A stretch of 64,000 nt of DNA from an uncultured Bacteroidales bacterium (GTDB lineage: Bacteria > Bacteroidota > Bacteroidia > Bacteroidales > Muribaculaceae): the NCBI GenBank assembly GCA_900542185.1, contig UQMZ01000004.1:50477-114476 (forward strand), in the 5' to 3' direction. The notes beneath the pieces were generated by a model, which did not search any database, had not been told where the DNA came from, and worked only from the letters and a program-made list of their open reading frames with translations. Below, in pieces: positions 36,214 through 45,411 of the stretch (position 1 is the stretch's first letter; each line of letters starts with the position of its first letter). A program made the translations under genes and the position numbers.

Positions 36214-39200
36214 TTAGAGGGTGATATTGAGACCGAAAGTAAACATTCGCTGCGACGGGTAACGCGCATAGTCTATACCGCGCAACAGCACATTCTGGTT
36301 ATAGGCACCTATCTCAGGGTCATAGCCCTTGTATTTGGTGAAGGTATAGAGATTCTGCACGTTGAAGTATACCCGCAGGGACTGGACATAGAACTTGCGT
36401 GTGAACGCTTGCGGCAGTGTATAGCCGACCGACAGGTTCTTGATGCGCAGATAGGAGGCATCCTCCACAAACATATTGCTGGTACGCGCGTTCTGGTTGT
36501 TGGACGATGTGTCGATACGATACGTAAAGGACCCTGGATTGGTGACACACATGTTGTCAAGAGTCCTCTCGCCGTCCGGGTCGATCAAGCCAACCTTAGC
36601 GTAATCCCTGACGGATGCGAGCGTAACCCAGCGGTTGGTCGGGTCACTCTGCTCCATACGCAGGTAATTGTAGGCTTTGTTGCCCACTGATGCGGTAAGG
36701 AACAGATTGAAGTCAAATCCCTTCCACGTAATGTTGTTGTTGAAGCCCAGCGTCAGCTTGGGTTCAGGATTACCAATATACTTGCGGTCTTTCTCATCGA
36801 TGACACCGTCTTTGTTTACATCCTCAAAGATGTAGTCACCGTACCATATACCTGTGCCTTCCTTGACTTCCTTGTTTTCCGGGATTGCCACGAACTGTCG
36901 GTTGCCGTTGGCATCAAGGATAAAGTCTCCGTTCTTGTCCTTCATGTAGAAATCGGATTCCTTCTCGAACATGCCTATTACGTTGTAGCCGTAGAACTGG
37001 CCGACAGGATTGCCGACTGTGGTATATGTGTACGTATCGTTGCCGATCTTGCCCTGGATGCCGGTGCTCTCGGTGTAAAGCTTCAGCACCTTGTTGCGGT
37101 TCACCGACAATGTCAAGCCAGAGGTCCATGTCAGGTTACGGTTGGAGATATTGACAGTATTAAGTGTTATTTCAAAACCCTTGTTGCGCATTTTGCCCGT
37201 ATTGACCCACGGCGAGGAAATCACGCCGCTGATATATGCCGGCAGAGCGGCCTGCATCAGCAAATTGTCAGTGTTTTTCAGATATGCATCGAAAATAAAC
37301 TCTACCCTATTGTTGAATAATGCGAGATCCAGTCCTACATTGTATGAATGAGTCTCCTCCCATTTCAGCTTATTGTTGGCAAAATTCGCCGGATAGAAAC
37401 CTGTACCCCATGCAGTAGCCACGGAAGCCATAGTGGCTCCATAGGCATAATTGCCGGCATTCTGGTTCCCTACCAGACCCCAGCCGAGACGAAGCTTGGC
37501 GTCCGACATCCATGCCACATCCTTAAGGAACGACTCGTTCTTGAAACGCCACGCCAAAGCAACGGACGGGAACCATCCCCATCTGTTGTCCTTGCCGAAC
37601 GTCGACGAACCGTCGGCCCGCAATGTGGCCGTAAGCAGATAGCGGTTGTCGAAATTATAGTTGATACGTCCGTAATATGACTCGATGGCGAAGCAACTGC
37701 TGCCGCTGTCATTGGTAGCGGTCTTCAGGTTACCCACACCGAGCGAGGTGACATGATTGAAGATATAATCCGAACGGCTGGCAGACATGTTCTCCCAGCG
37801 CGATGCCTGCGATTCGTGTCCCACCATGACGTTAAGGCCATGCTTGCCGAAATCCTTAATATAGGTGATATACTGCTTGAAGTTGGTGTAACGGCTGTTG
37901 GACGAGCTGCGGCTGCTTTGGCTGGTCTGCTTGAACTGGCCTAAGGTCATGGCCGGCTGGAAATAATACCAGTTGCTGTAGTCGAACGTGCCGCCGTATT
38001 CCACACGGGCCGTCAGGCCCGGTATGATGGTCACATTGGCATATGCGTTGATAATGGCCTGCAGTCCCTTGGTATAGTTCTGGCGCGTCAGCGCGTCGGC
38101 AAGAGGATTGGTATAGTATACACCGAGCTGGTTATTTTCCTGATAGCCCCAAGAGCCGTCCGGATTGCGCGCGGGCACCTCGGGCAACTGGCGCAACGCC
38201 ATCATGATTACACCGTTGTCATCGATGGTATTCTTACGCTTTGTACGTGATATCGATGTCTGGGCTCCGATCTGAAGCCATTTGGCCACCTTGGAATCCA
38301 CATTGATACGGCCCGTGAATCGGGAGAAATTTGATCCCACTGCTATACCGTTCTGGTCGGTGTAGCTGCCACTGACCAGAAACTGAGTCGATTCATTACC
38401 GCCACTTACTGTCAATTGATGGTTCCACATTCCGGCATTACTGAAGATCTCGCTCTGCCAGTCCGTTCCGTCTCCGAGAATGGAGGGATCCGCGAATTCC
38501 TCCCGTTGTCCCCAGCCAAGCACATCCACACGCTCGTTGTAGAGCTGGGCGTATTCACGGAGGTTCATGGTCTTGAGTCGCTTCGGAATCTGTTGAAGCG
38601 CATAGTATCCGTCGTATGTCACGTGGGTTCTTCCGGCCTGTCCGCGCTTTGTGGTGACGATTACCACACCGTTCGATGCACGCGATCCATAAATTGCCGT
38701 GGCAGAGGCATCCTTCAGAATCTCCATCGACACGATATCCGAGGGATTGATGGCGGCCAGGGCCGATGTCTTGCCATCCGACGATTTGCCGTCCACGGCC
38801 ACGCCGTCTATCACATACAGCGGTTCGTTACCGTTCAGAGAGTTTGTACCGCGGATCGATACAGAGATACCACCCCCAGGCGAGCCCGAGTTCTGAGTCA
38901 CCTGCACTCCCGCGGCTCGACCTTGCAGTGCCTGGTCCACGGAGGTAACCACTGACTGCTTGATGTCGCTCTCGCCTACAGACACCACCGATCCGGTGAT
39001 GTCACTCCGCTTCATAGTACCATATCCTACTACCACTACTTCATCAAGTAGACTTGCATCCTCCTGCATGATTACGTTGATCTCATTGCTGTCGGCCTTC
39101 ACTTCACGTGGTGTATAACCGACATACGAGAAACGCAGTATTTTCCCTTTCTCGGTCTGAAGCGTATACTTGCCGTCAACGTCCGTAATGACGCCCTGCG

Positions 39201-39393
39201 AAGAGCCTTTGACAGTAACGCTGACTCCAATCAGCGGCTCTCCGTCCTGCTTCGATATTACTGTTCCGGAAACCGTGAAATTCTGTGCCGCCATGGCCTG
39301 CATCGGATACAGACTCAATAAGAGGCACAGCGCAACAATTGCTTCACTGATGCGCGCCATCGGTTTCCGCCTGATCAGTTTTTCATTGCTCAT
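36214..39393 (-). CDS. SusC-like TonB-dependent outer-membrane glycan transporter (PUL 2)
   Basis: The 1059-residue protein has a signal peptide (cleaved near AMAAQ), a carboxypeptidase-regulatory-like domain (FTVSGTVISKQDGEPLIGVS), the motif DEVVVVGYGTMKRSDITG, the canonical plug segments LYVIDGVAVDG and DASATAIYGSRASNGVVIVT, and a barrel ending in FGLNITL. The frame extends upstream to 39462, overlapping the fucosidase end by 4 nt, but the Met at 39393 (MSNEKLIRRKP) gives a standard Bacteroidetes signal peptide and is preferred. Confidence 0.95.
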   Translation of the reverse strand: MSNEKLIRRKPMARISEAIVALCLLLSLYPMQAMAAQNFTVSGTVISKQDGEPLIGVSVTVKGSSQGVITDVDGKYTLQTEKGKILRFSYVGYTPREVKADSNEINVIMQEDASLLDEVVVVGYGTMKRSDITGSVVSVGESDIKQSVVTSVDQALQGRAAGVQVTQNSGSPGGGISVSIRGTNSLNGNEPLYVIDGVAVDGKSSDGKTSALAAINPSDIVSMEILKDASATAIYGSRASNGVVIVTTKRGQAGRTHVTYDGYYALQQIPKRLKTMNLREYAQLYNERVDVLGWGQREEFADPSILGDGTDWQSEIFSNAGMWNHQLTVSGGNESTQFLVSGSYTDQNGIAVGSNFSRFTGRINVDSKVAKWLQIGAQTSISRTKRKNTIDDNGVIMMALRQLPEVPARNPDGSWGYQENNQLGVYYTNPLADALTRQNYTKGLQAIINAYANVTIIPGLTARVEYGGTFDYSNWYYFQPAMTLGQFKQTSQSSRSSSNSRYTNFKQYITYIKDFGKHGLNVMVGHESQASRWENMSASRSDYIFNHVTSLGVGNLKTATNDSGSSCFAIESYYGRINYNFDNRYLLTATLRADGSSTFGKDNRWGWFPSVALAWRFKNESFLKDVAWMSDAKLRLGWGLVGNQNAGNYAYGATMASVATAWGTGFYPANFANNKLKWEETHSYNVGLDLALFNNRVEFIFDAYLKNTDNLLMQAALPAYISGVISSPWVNTGKMRNKGFEITLNTVNISNRNLTWTSGLTLSVNRNKVLKLYTESTGIQGKIGNDTYTYTTVGNPVGQFYGYNVIGMFEKESDFYMKDKNGDFILDANGNRQFVAIPENKEVKEGTGIWYGDYIFEDVNKDGVIDEKDRKYIGNPEPKLTLGFNNNITWKGFDFNLFLTASVGNKAYNYLRMEQSDPTNRWVTLASVRDYAKVGLIDPDGERTLDNMCVTNPGSFTYRIDTSSNNQNARTSNMFVEDASYLRIKNLSVGYTLPQAFTRKFYVQSLRVYFNVQNLYTFTKYKGYDPEIGAYNQNVLLRGIDYARYPSQRMFTFGLNITL

Positions 39394-39458
39394 AGACTTT
39401 AATGTTAAGTTATTGTATCGAATATTATTATTGTTCCGAATAGGATTGTCTGGCATGA

Positions 39459-41075
39459 TCACTTTGACACTCTCAGGACAAGCGAAATGGGATTAGGCTT
39501 TTTATTCTTGGGCAGTGAAACCACGAGACCGTCAGCCGTGCGGCGGAATTTCGTCTTGCCTGCTCCTATCAGTTCTACTTTCTTGATTCTGTCGGGATAG
39601 AACTTACTTCCTTCGGCCAGCGATTTGATGTTGACCATATTGTTTTCGGGCCATGCCAGGACATGGACATATAGAGTGTCTCCCTTCTTGGTGAAACGAA
39701 TGTCTTCAGGAGTGTAAGGCGTATTTTTGCCTTCATTGAATCCGGCTCCATCGATGGGTGCAATATTCTCCGTGGAAGGGCCCTCTCCGTATACCTTCCA
39801 TGGACGGGTGCCGAAGATACTCTCCTTGTTGATGTCCATCCAGGCGGCAATGTCTTCGAGTATCTTCTCTTCCTTGTCGTCAATGGTACCGTCGCCACGC
39901 ACCGGCACACTGAGAAGCATATTGCCGTTTTTGCTGACGATATCAATCAACATCTGCACCACGGTCTCGGCCGACTTATACCAGCCATTGTCGTAAAGGT
40001 CTCGATCATAATGCCAGCTGCCGAGACAGGTACACGTCTGCCACGGTTTCTCCTGGCACTCGCCGAGAACTCCTTTTTCCACATCCCATACAATGGCTTC
40101 CTTATGATTGTCCTGCAGTTTCTTGCCGAACACCACAGCCTCAAGCTTGCCGTTGTGGCGTTTCATATTGCTGTTGTAGTAATGCGCCACCACATCGAGT
40201 CCTGTGTTGTTTATGGGCCAGAACGGCAGTACACTGTCGTCGAAATAGACCAGATCGGGATTGTACTTGTTGATCATGTCGACAGTACGGTTGTAGAAAT
40301 TGTCGTAATAGGCCTGTGTAGGCACCGACGTTCCTTCGGGCCAGTCCCATGCTGCCCAGACATGACCGCTCAGAGCATGATTCTGGCAATAAAGTTCCTG
40401 AGGATCGTATCCTTCCCACCATTTGCCTTTGCCATCTTCCTTGGTGAGCACCCGTGCATCGTACGAAATGCCCGCATACGGACCTTTTTTGTCCGCTCCC
40501 TGCGCCGTCTCATACCATGTCCACGCATGTGCCGAATGGATGCTTACTCCGAAGGGAAGTCCATATTTCCTCGCGGCCTTTTCCCATCCGGCGAGTATAT
40601 CACGCTTGGGTCCCATATTGACCGAGTTCCATTTCTGATATTTGCTGTCCCATAGGTCCATGTTGTCATGATGGTTGCCCATGGCGAAGAAATACTGCGC
40701 TCCCACACGCTTGTACAGTTTCACCAGCCTGTCGGGATCCCAGTTCTCGGCTTTCCATTCGTTTATCACATCCTTGAATCCGAATTCCGATGGATGACCG
40801 TATTTCTCAAGATGTTTTTTGTAGGCCCGTCCTCCTTCCTCGTACATGGCCAGTCCATACCAGTCGCCGGCTTCAGGTTCACACTGGGGGCCCCAGTGCG
40901 CCCATATTCCGAACTTGGCGTCCCGGAACCATTCTGGGGTCTCATACTTGGACAGGGACTCCCATGTAGGCTGGAATACTCCTTGTGCGGCAGGTTCGCG
41001 CTGAGCCGATGCAGGAGCTATCACCGCCGACACGACTATGACAGCCAGTAACATTCTTAAATTCTTAAGGTTCAT
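39459..41075 (-). CDS. GH29 alpha-L-fucosidase (PUL 2)
   Basis: This 538-residue exported enzyme (signal peptide 1-25) matches the GH29 family over its length: FRDAKFGIWAHWGPQ, GNHHDNMDLWDSKYQKWNSV, MGPKRDILAGW and PDLVYFDDSVLPF with Asp279 as the likely nucleophile. The architecture fits subfamily A, the broad-specificity fucosidases, including those that remove alpha-1,2-fucose. In the xyloglucan model it would take fucose off the galactose of the side chain. It differs clearly from the PUL 1 fucosidase (no F5/8C domain). Confidence 0.92.
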   Translation of the reverse strand: MNLKNLRMLLAVIVVSAVIAPASAQREPAAQGVFQPTWESLSKYETPEWFRDAKFGIWAHWGPQCEPEAGDWYGLAMYEEGGRAYKKHLEKYGHPSEFGFKDVINEWKAENWDPDRLVKLYKRVGAQYFFAMGNHHDNMDLWDSKYQKWNSVNMGPKRDILAGWEKAARKYGLPFGVSIHSAHAWTWYETAQGADKKGPYAGISYDARVLTKEDGKGKWWEGYDPQELYCQNHALSGHVWAAWDWPEGTSVPTQAYYDNFYNRTVDMINKYNPDLVYFDDSVLPFWPINNTGLDVVAHYYNSNMKRHNGKLEAVVFGKKLQDNHKEAIVWDVEKGVLGECQEKPWQTCTCLGSWHYDRDLYDNGWYKSAETVVQMLIDIVSKNGNMLLSVPVRGDGTIDDKEEKILEDIAAWMDINKESIFGTRPWKVYGEGPSTENIAPIDGAGFNEGKNTPYTPEDIRFTKKGDTLYVHVLAWPENNMVNIKSLAEGSKFYPDRIKKVELIGAGKTKFRRTADGLVVSLPKNKKPNPISLVLRVSK

Positions 41076-41121
41076 GTTGTCTTAATTGTGTTATTGTGTA
41101 CTATTTATTCAATTCTGTTGA

Positions 41122-42984
41122 TTATTTCGCCGTTATCACGAACACAGCACCGCCCCGAGGCTCCAATGGGGTTGATGCGGGTAATTTTTTCAGTGTTTTT
41201 ACCGGATTCCATTCACGCCCGCGGCCGGTATACATTTTCACACTGTATTTATCTTTCAAGTCAAGTTTCCGCCAATCGGGAGAAACCGCAATCTCACTGG
41301 TGGTGCCGTTGAGCAATGCCACAAACCATTTGTCTCCGCTTTTACGTGCTATGGCCACATGATGTCCGGGATAACCGTCTAACAATCTGGTGTCATCCCA
41401 AGAGGCGGGGAGCAAGCTTAGGAATTCCTGTATGTACTTAGGCTGCGACAGATAGCTCTCCGGGGTATCGGCCAGATGCTGCAATCCTGATTCAAAAGCC
41501 ACGGTCAGCGCGAGTTCATGTGCATGCGTGGTGGTGTGAGGGTGTTGCGAATCAGAGAAAGTACAAGGCGTATAGTCCATAGGCCCTATGACATTGCGCG
41601 TGAAGGGCAACGTCGCGTTGTGCATGGCGGCCACAGGCGTGAGATCGCCGTTATTGTTATACCATTCGGCACCATATACGGCCTCGGCCGACATGAAATT
41701 GGGATATGTACGCTGCCACCCACGAGGTATAGTCGCTCCATGGAAATTGACCAGAAGATTATGGCGTGCTGCCGACTCCAGCAGGTCGATGCAATAATTC
41801 ATCACGTCCATGCCGTCTCCGTTGAAGAAGTCAATCTTCACTCCTGCCACACCCTTGGATTCGAGCCATGCGAACTCCTTCTCGCGGTCCGCAGGTTTAT
41901 TCAGACGGAACAACGGTCCGGCAGCCTGATCGACCCATGCCGTCGACGAATTGTACCATACCAGTACCTTCACGCCCTTTGAATCAGCATAGCGGACGGC
42001 ATCGTCTATATTGCCTCCATTGCCCATAACATCCCATTCCCAGTCTATCAGGATATAGGGTAATCCTAATTCCGCTGCCATATCTATGTATTTGACTACT
42101 GTCGGATAGTCTTTGGAACCGTGGTTGTAACCCCAGTATATCCATGATACAACACCAGGATTGATCCAGTCCGTGTTCTCATACTGTGTAGGGTCGCTGA
42201 CATCAGTAATCAGCGTTGACTCCACGATATCCGAGAGTCGGCCGGCCATCACCACACGCCATGGCGACACATACCTGCCGTCTCCGCAAGGCACGGCCGA
42301 GGCCTGGGTCACACGGTAACACCCCTCGGGCATACCCTCTGTGCTCAGCAACGAAGCTGACCTTCCTCTATTTATATTAGCTTCCGACACGAGAGCCCAT
42401 GTATCCCCGGATGTATGGAACAGAGCCGGATATCCATATCTCGGTTTCGGATTGCTTCCTGTCACTGTCTTAGGGAAGAAACCCTCGTAATCATTGCGAT
42501 GCTCCTGCAGCCAGCGTTCAGTGCCCTCGTCGATTTTGTAGGCGGTCAGTTCATCAGCTACCGTAAAAGGCCCGCTGTGATTTATCTCGTACCGATACGC
42601 GATACCGTCGCCATATATGCGTACCACAAGAATACTGTCTCCGCTCTCCGAGCAATTCAGTCTAAACTCCGTGCCCGTGTTTGTGCAGTGACGCCGTTTC
42701 CCTGTCTTCATCTCATAGTCATGACTGACAGGTGTACGTGAGACGAGTGATTTTATTCGCCATGGTTTGGATTCATACCCTGAGACAGTAGTGCCAAGCG
42801 ATTGAATATCCATGACCTTATTGCCGTACACATTGAGTGTCAGAGCCGCTCCAGTCCCATTGTCTTCCGACACATCCACTGTAATCGGCGAAACTGGATC
42901 AACGAGTCGGAGTTGATTGGCATATACTCCCGCCGTAGCGGTCAGCAATGCCATAACCACACATAAAGTTCTGTTTCCCATCAT
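41122..42984 (-). CDS. GH97 family glycoside hydrolase, retaining alpha-galactosidase type
   Basis: The 620-residue protein has a signal peptide and the three GH97 domains: an N-terminal beta-sandwich (about 25-260), a TIM barrel (about 275-530; WIYWGYNHGSKDYPTVVKYI, LVWYNSSTAW, GVAGVKIDFFNGDG) and a C-terminal sheet. GH97 includes inverting alpha-glucosidases such as SusB and retaining alpha-galactosidases such as BtGH97b. Asp385 in KIDFF is at the nucleophile position of the retaining group, with an acid/base Glu in MSAEAVYGAE (434 or 440), so alpha-galactosidase or a related retaining activity is inferred. Confidence 0.85.
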   Translation of the reverse strand: MMGNRTLCVVMALLTATAGVYANQLRLVDPVSPITVDVSEDNGTGAALTLNVYGNKVMDIQSLGTTVSGYESKPWRIKSLVSRTPVSHDYEMKTGKRRHCTNTGTEFRLNCSESGDSILVVRIYGDGIAYRYEINHSGPFTVADELTAYKIDEGTERWLQEHRNDYEGFFPKTVTGSNPKPRYGYPALFHTSGDTWALVSEANINRGRSASLLSTEGMPEGCYRVTQASAVPCGDGRYVSPWRVVMAGRLSDIVESTLITDVSDPTQYENTDWINPGVVSWIYWGYNHGSKDYPTVVKYIDMAAELGLPYILIDWEWDVMGNGGNIDDAVRYADSKGVKVLVWYNSSTAWVDQAAGPLFRLNKPADREKEFAWLESKGVAGVKIDFFNGDGMDVMNYCIDLLESAARHNLLVNFHGATIPRGWQRTYPNFMSAEAVYGAEWYNNNGDLTPVAAMHNATLPFTRNVIGPMDYTPCTFSDSQHPHTTTHAHELALTVAFESGLQHLADTPESYLSQPKYIQEFLSLLPASWDDTRLLDGYPGHHVAIARKSGDKWFVALLNGTTSEIAVSPDWRKLDLKDKYSVKMYTGRGREWNPVKTLKKLPASTPLEPRGGAVFVITAK

Positions 42985-42999
42985 ATAAAGTTCGCTGTT

Positions 43000-45120
43000 T
43001 TAATTTTCAACCAGTATCACCTGGTCCCAGGCCTTGATTGTTATACTGTCACCTTTATCTACTTCAGTATCCGTCAGCAGGTCCCTGCTTCGATTGCCTT
43101 GATATATTATCTCCACTGGCTTTCCACTATAGTTGAATATGTAGCTGATATTCTTGCCGGCACTGTTCCTGCCGGATTTCCGTATAATAGGGAATCTATA
43201 AGAACTATCGGAAACCAGTCCGGTGTCAGTGGCCGCCATACGGACTACCTTATCCATCAATTGCTGCGACGGATACGTACCGATATAATACAGACGGCCT
43301 TTGCCATAATCATTTTTAGTCACAGCCGGCCATTGGCCGAAGAAGGGATGATCGGCATATGCGAGGGGCTCGGCAGTTTCCGGAATCAGGAATTCGTACC
43401 ATGTATCAATACAGTTGCCATTCAGACCGAAGGCATTATCCTTCAGTCTCATGTCGTATATGGTGGAATACTCCTGATAATAGAATCCACAAGCTTTACG
43501 AAGTGGACCGGGCGCACACACTGGCCGTACGGCCGAATGCTCGTTACAATATCCACTTTTGCACATCATAACCACAGTCCCGCCATCTTTAACAAACCTA
43601 TCTATGGCCGTCAACAGACTGTCGGAGGCCACATATAGCGGGGGTATTACCAGTAGCGAATACTTGCTGAAATCAGTAAGTTTATCACATGGCATTATGT
43701 CTGTCTCGACATTCTGCCTATAGAGTGCTTTATGGGCTAAATGAACCGGATAATTCACATCCGTGGGATACCCTCCTCCCTGGGTGAATGGCATGAATGT
43801 AAGGGCATGGTGCGAATCGTGGCTATAAAGTATCGCAGCCTTATTCTCCTTTTTCAGATTCACTATATCCCTGCCTATCTTATCTAACTCTGCAGCCGTA
43901 CGCCTGAACTCCGCATATATTCTGTTCGGTTCGAGATCATGACCTAAGACTCCTCTCCAATATGTTTCCTGTCCGTAATGGAGAGTGGCCCAATGCCAGT
44001 ATTCCACCATATTCGCCCCTGACGAATAGTGTGAATACACGTTCTGACGCAACTGGTTGTCGTATGGCGGATATTGTCCTTTGGAGTCCCATCCTGTTCC
44101 CTGGGCGTTGGTCTCGGTAATCAGGTAGTTCCCTCCAGCCACCGTCCGTAAGAAATCACCTGCGTAGGCTATCATCTGGCCGTCCTGTCCGTCTTGCACC
44201 CCATGATATACATTTATGGCTGGATACTGCATCTGCCGGAACGATTCCACTTGGTCAACATTGTGAAACGCCGGCATGAAACAGTGTGTCACGAACTGAT
44301 CCTTACGCTTGTACTCGTTTACAATGTCGCATTGCCAGTTCAGAAAGTCAGCTATCTGTTTGCGATTATAACGTTCCCATTCATTCTTGTACGACGGATT
44401 AGTCACTCCGTCACGTTCATAGAATTCCTCCCATGTGTTGATGTTCATTCCCCAATAATTCATACCCCATTCTTTGGTAAGTCTGTTGAGGTCACCTCCG
44501 AACTTGTCTTTTACATAATTTCTGAATCCTACGAAATAGTCCCGGTTATTTATTCCTCTCGCTTCAAGTTCATTGTCTACCTGATACCCTATTATTGCTG
44601 GATGAGACGCATATCTCTCCATCAGTTTGCGTATGATGCGCTCACTGTAGAATTTATATGTCGGATTAGTGAAATCCATATTCTGGCGAATACCGTAATG
44701 CGACTTGCCGCCATTGGCCTTTTCCGACAGTACCTCTGGATGCTTATGGGCCAGCCATGCCGGAATGGAATAAGTGGGAGTTCCCAATATCACCTTTATG
44801 CCGGCGTCATGCATTTTATTGATTATGGTATCCATCCACTCGAATCTGAATACACCTTCCTGCGGTTCGAACAGACCCCATGACGATTCTCCGACTCGTA
44901 CCACCGTCACGCCGGCATCCTTCATCATCGATATATCCTTGTCAAGGCGGTGATAAGGCATGTATTCGTGATAGTAAGCCGCACCATACAACGGACGCTC
45001 AAAATGATATTGAGCTGATGTAGAGGATACCATCAACCCGGAGGCAACCCAGATCGATGCTAAGACCGCATGCTTGATCCTTCGACATCCAGTATGTGAT
45101 GATGACACAATCCGCTTCAT
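43000..45120 (-). CDS. GH42 beta-galactosidase
   Basis: This 706-residue enzyme follows GH42 from LYGAAYYHEYMPYHRLDKDI onward. Glu184 in YQVDNELE is the expected acid/base and Glu336 in LITETNAQG the nucleophile. The trimerisation-type domain (about 425-620; AAILYSHDSHHAL) and a C-terminal beta domain follow. The hydrophobic segment at about 17-37 (ending SSTSAQ) suggests export, whereas many GH42 enzymes are cytoplasmic. It is the first gene of the seven-gene operon; the -7 box is at 45166-45173. Confidence 0.9.
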   Translation of the reverse strand: MKRIVSSSHTGCRRIKHAVLASIWVASGLMVSSTSAQYHFERPLYGAAYYHEYMPYHRLDKDISMMKDAGVTVVRVGESSWGLFEPQEGVFRFEWMDTIINKMHDAGIKVILGTPTYSIPAWLAHKHPEVLSEKANGGKSHYGIRQNMDFTNPTYKFYSERIIRKLMERYASHPAIIGYQVDNELEARGINNRDYFVGFRNYVKDKFGGDLNRLTKEWGMNYWGMNINTWEEFYERDGVTNPSYKNEWERYNRKQIADFLNWQCDIVNEYKRKDQFVTHCFMPAFHNVDQVESFRQMQYPAINVYHGVQDGQDGQMIAYAGDFLRTVAGGNYLITETNAQGTGWDSKGQYPPYDNQLRQNVYSHYSSGANMVEYWHWATLHYGQETYWRGVLGHDLEPNRIYAEFRRTAAELDKIGRDIVNLKKENKAAILYSHDSHHALTFMPFTQGGGYPTDVNYPVHLAHKALYRQNVETDIMPCDKLTDFSKYSLLVIPPLYVASDSLLTAIDRFVKDGGTVVMMCKSGYCNEHSAVRPVCAPGPLRKACGFYYQEYSTIYDMRLKDNAFGLNGNCIDTWYEFLIPETAEPLAYADHPFFGQWPAVTKNDYGKGRLYYIGTYPSQQLMDKVVRMAATDTGLVSDSSYRFPIIRKSGRNSAGKNISYIFNYSGKPVEIIYQGNRSRDLLTDTEVDKGDSITIKAWDQVILVEN

Positions 45121-45165
45121 TCTGTGAATTTTTATGGTTAATTCTTGCTTGATTCAAATTCTTTG

Positions 45166-45173
45166 CAAAAATA
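45166..45173 (-). promoter_or_regulatory. -7 box of the PUL 2 operon
   Basis: The minus strand reads TATTTTTG (TAnnTTTG), 46 nt upstream of the GH42 ATG. The 291-nt divergent gap also holds the regulator promoter; no clear paired operator is visible. Confidence 0.55.
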
Positions 45174-45378
45174 GATGTTATTATTCCGGCAGACCTTTAT
45201 ATATGTAATGTGACGTATGAAAGAGCTCCGTTTATCCCTTCAATAATGTTGCAAATCAGCTGTAATTTTGTTAACACGCCGCTCCACCTTATTTCTATTT
45301 TTCTTATATTCAACATATTACGCAAACATCTAAGAGCTTACCCATACGTTACTGTTCTGAAATATATCTGAGAATGGT

Positions 45379-45386
45379 TATCTTTG
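45379..45386 (+). promoter_or_regulatory. -7 box of the hybrid two-component regulator gene
   Basis: TATCTTTG (TAnnTTTG) lies 26 nt upstream of the ATG at 45412. A further TAATTTTG is present at 45263-45270, which would give a longer leader. Confidence 0.55.
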
Positions 45387-45411
45387 TAAAAAATATAGGA
45401 CCTATACATAC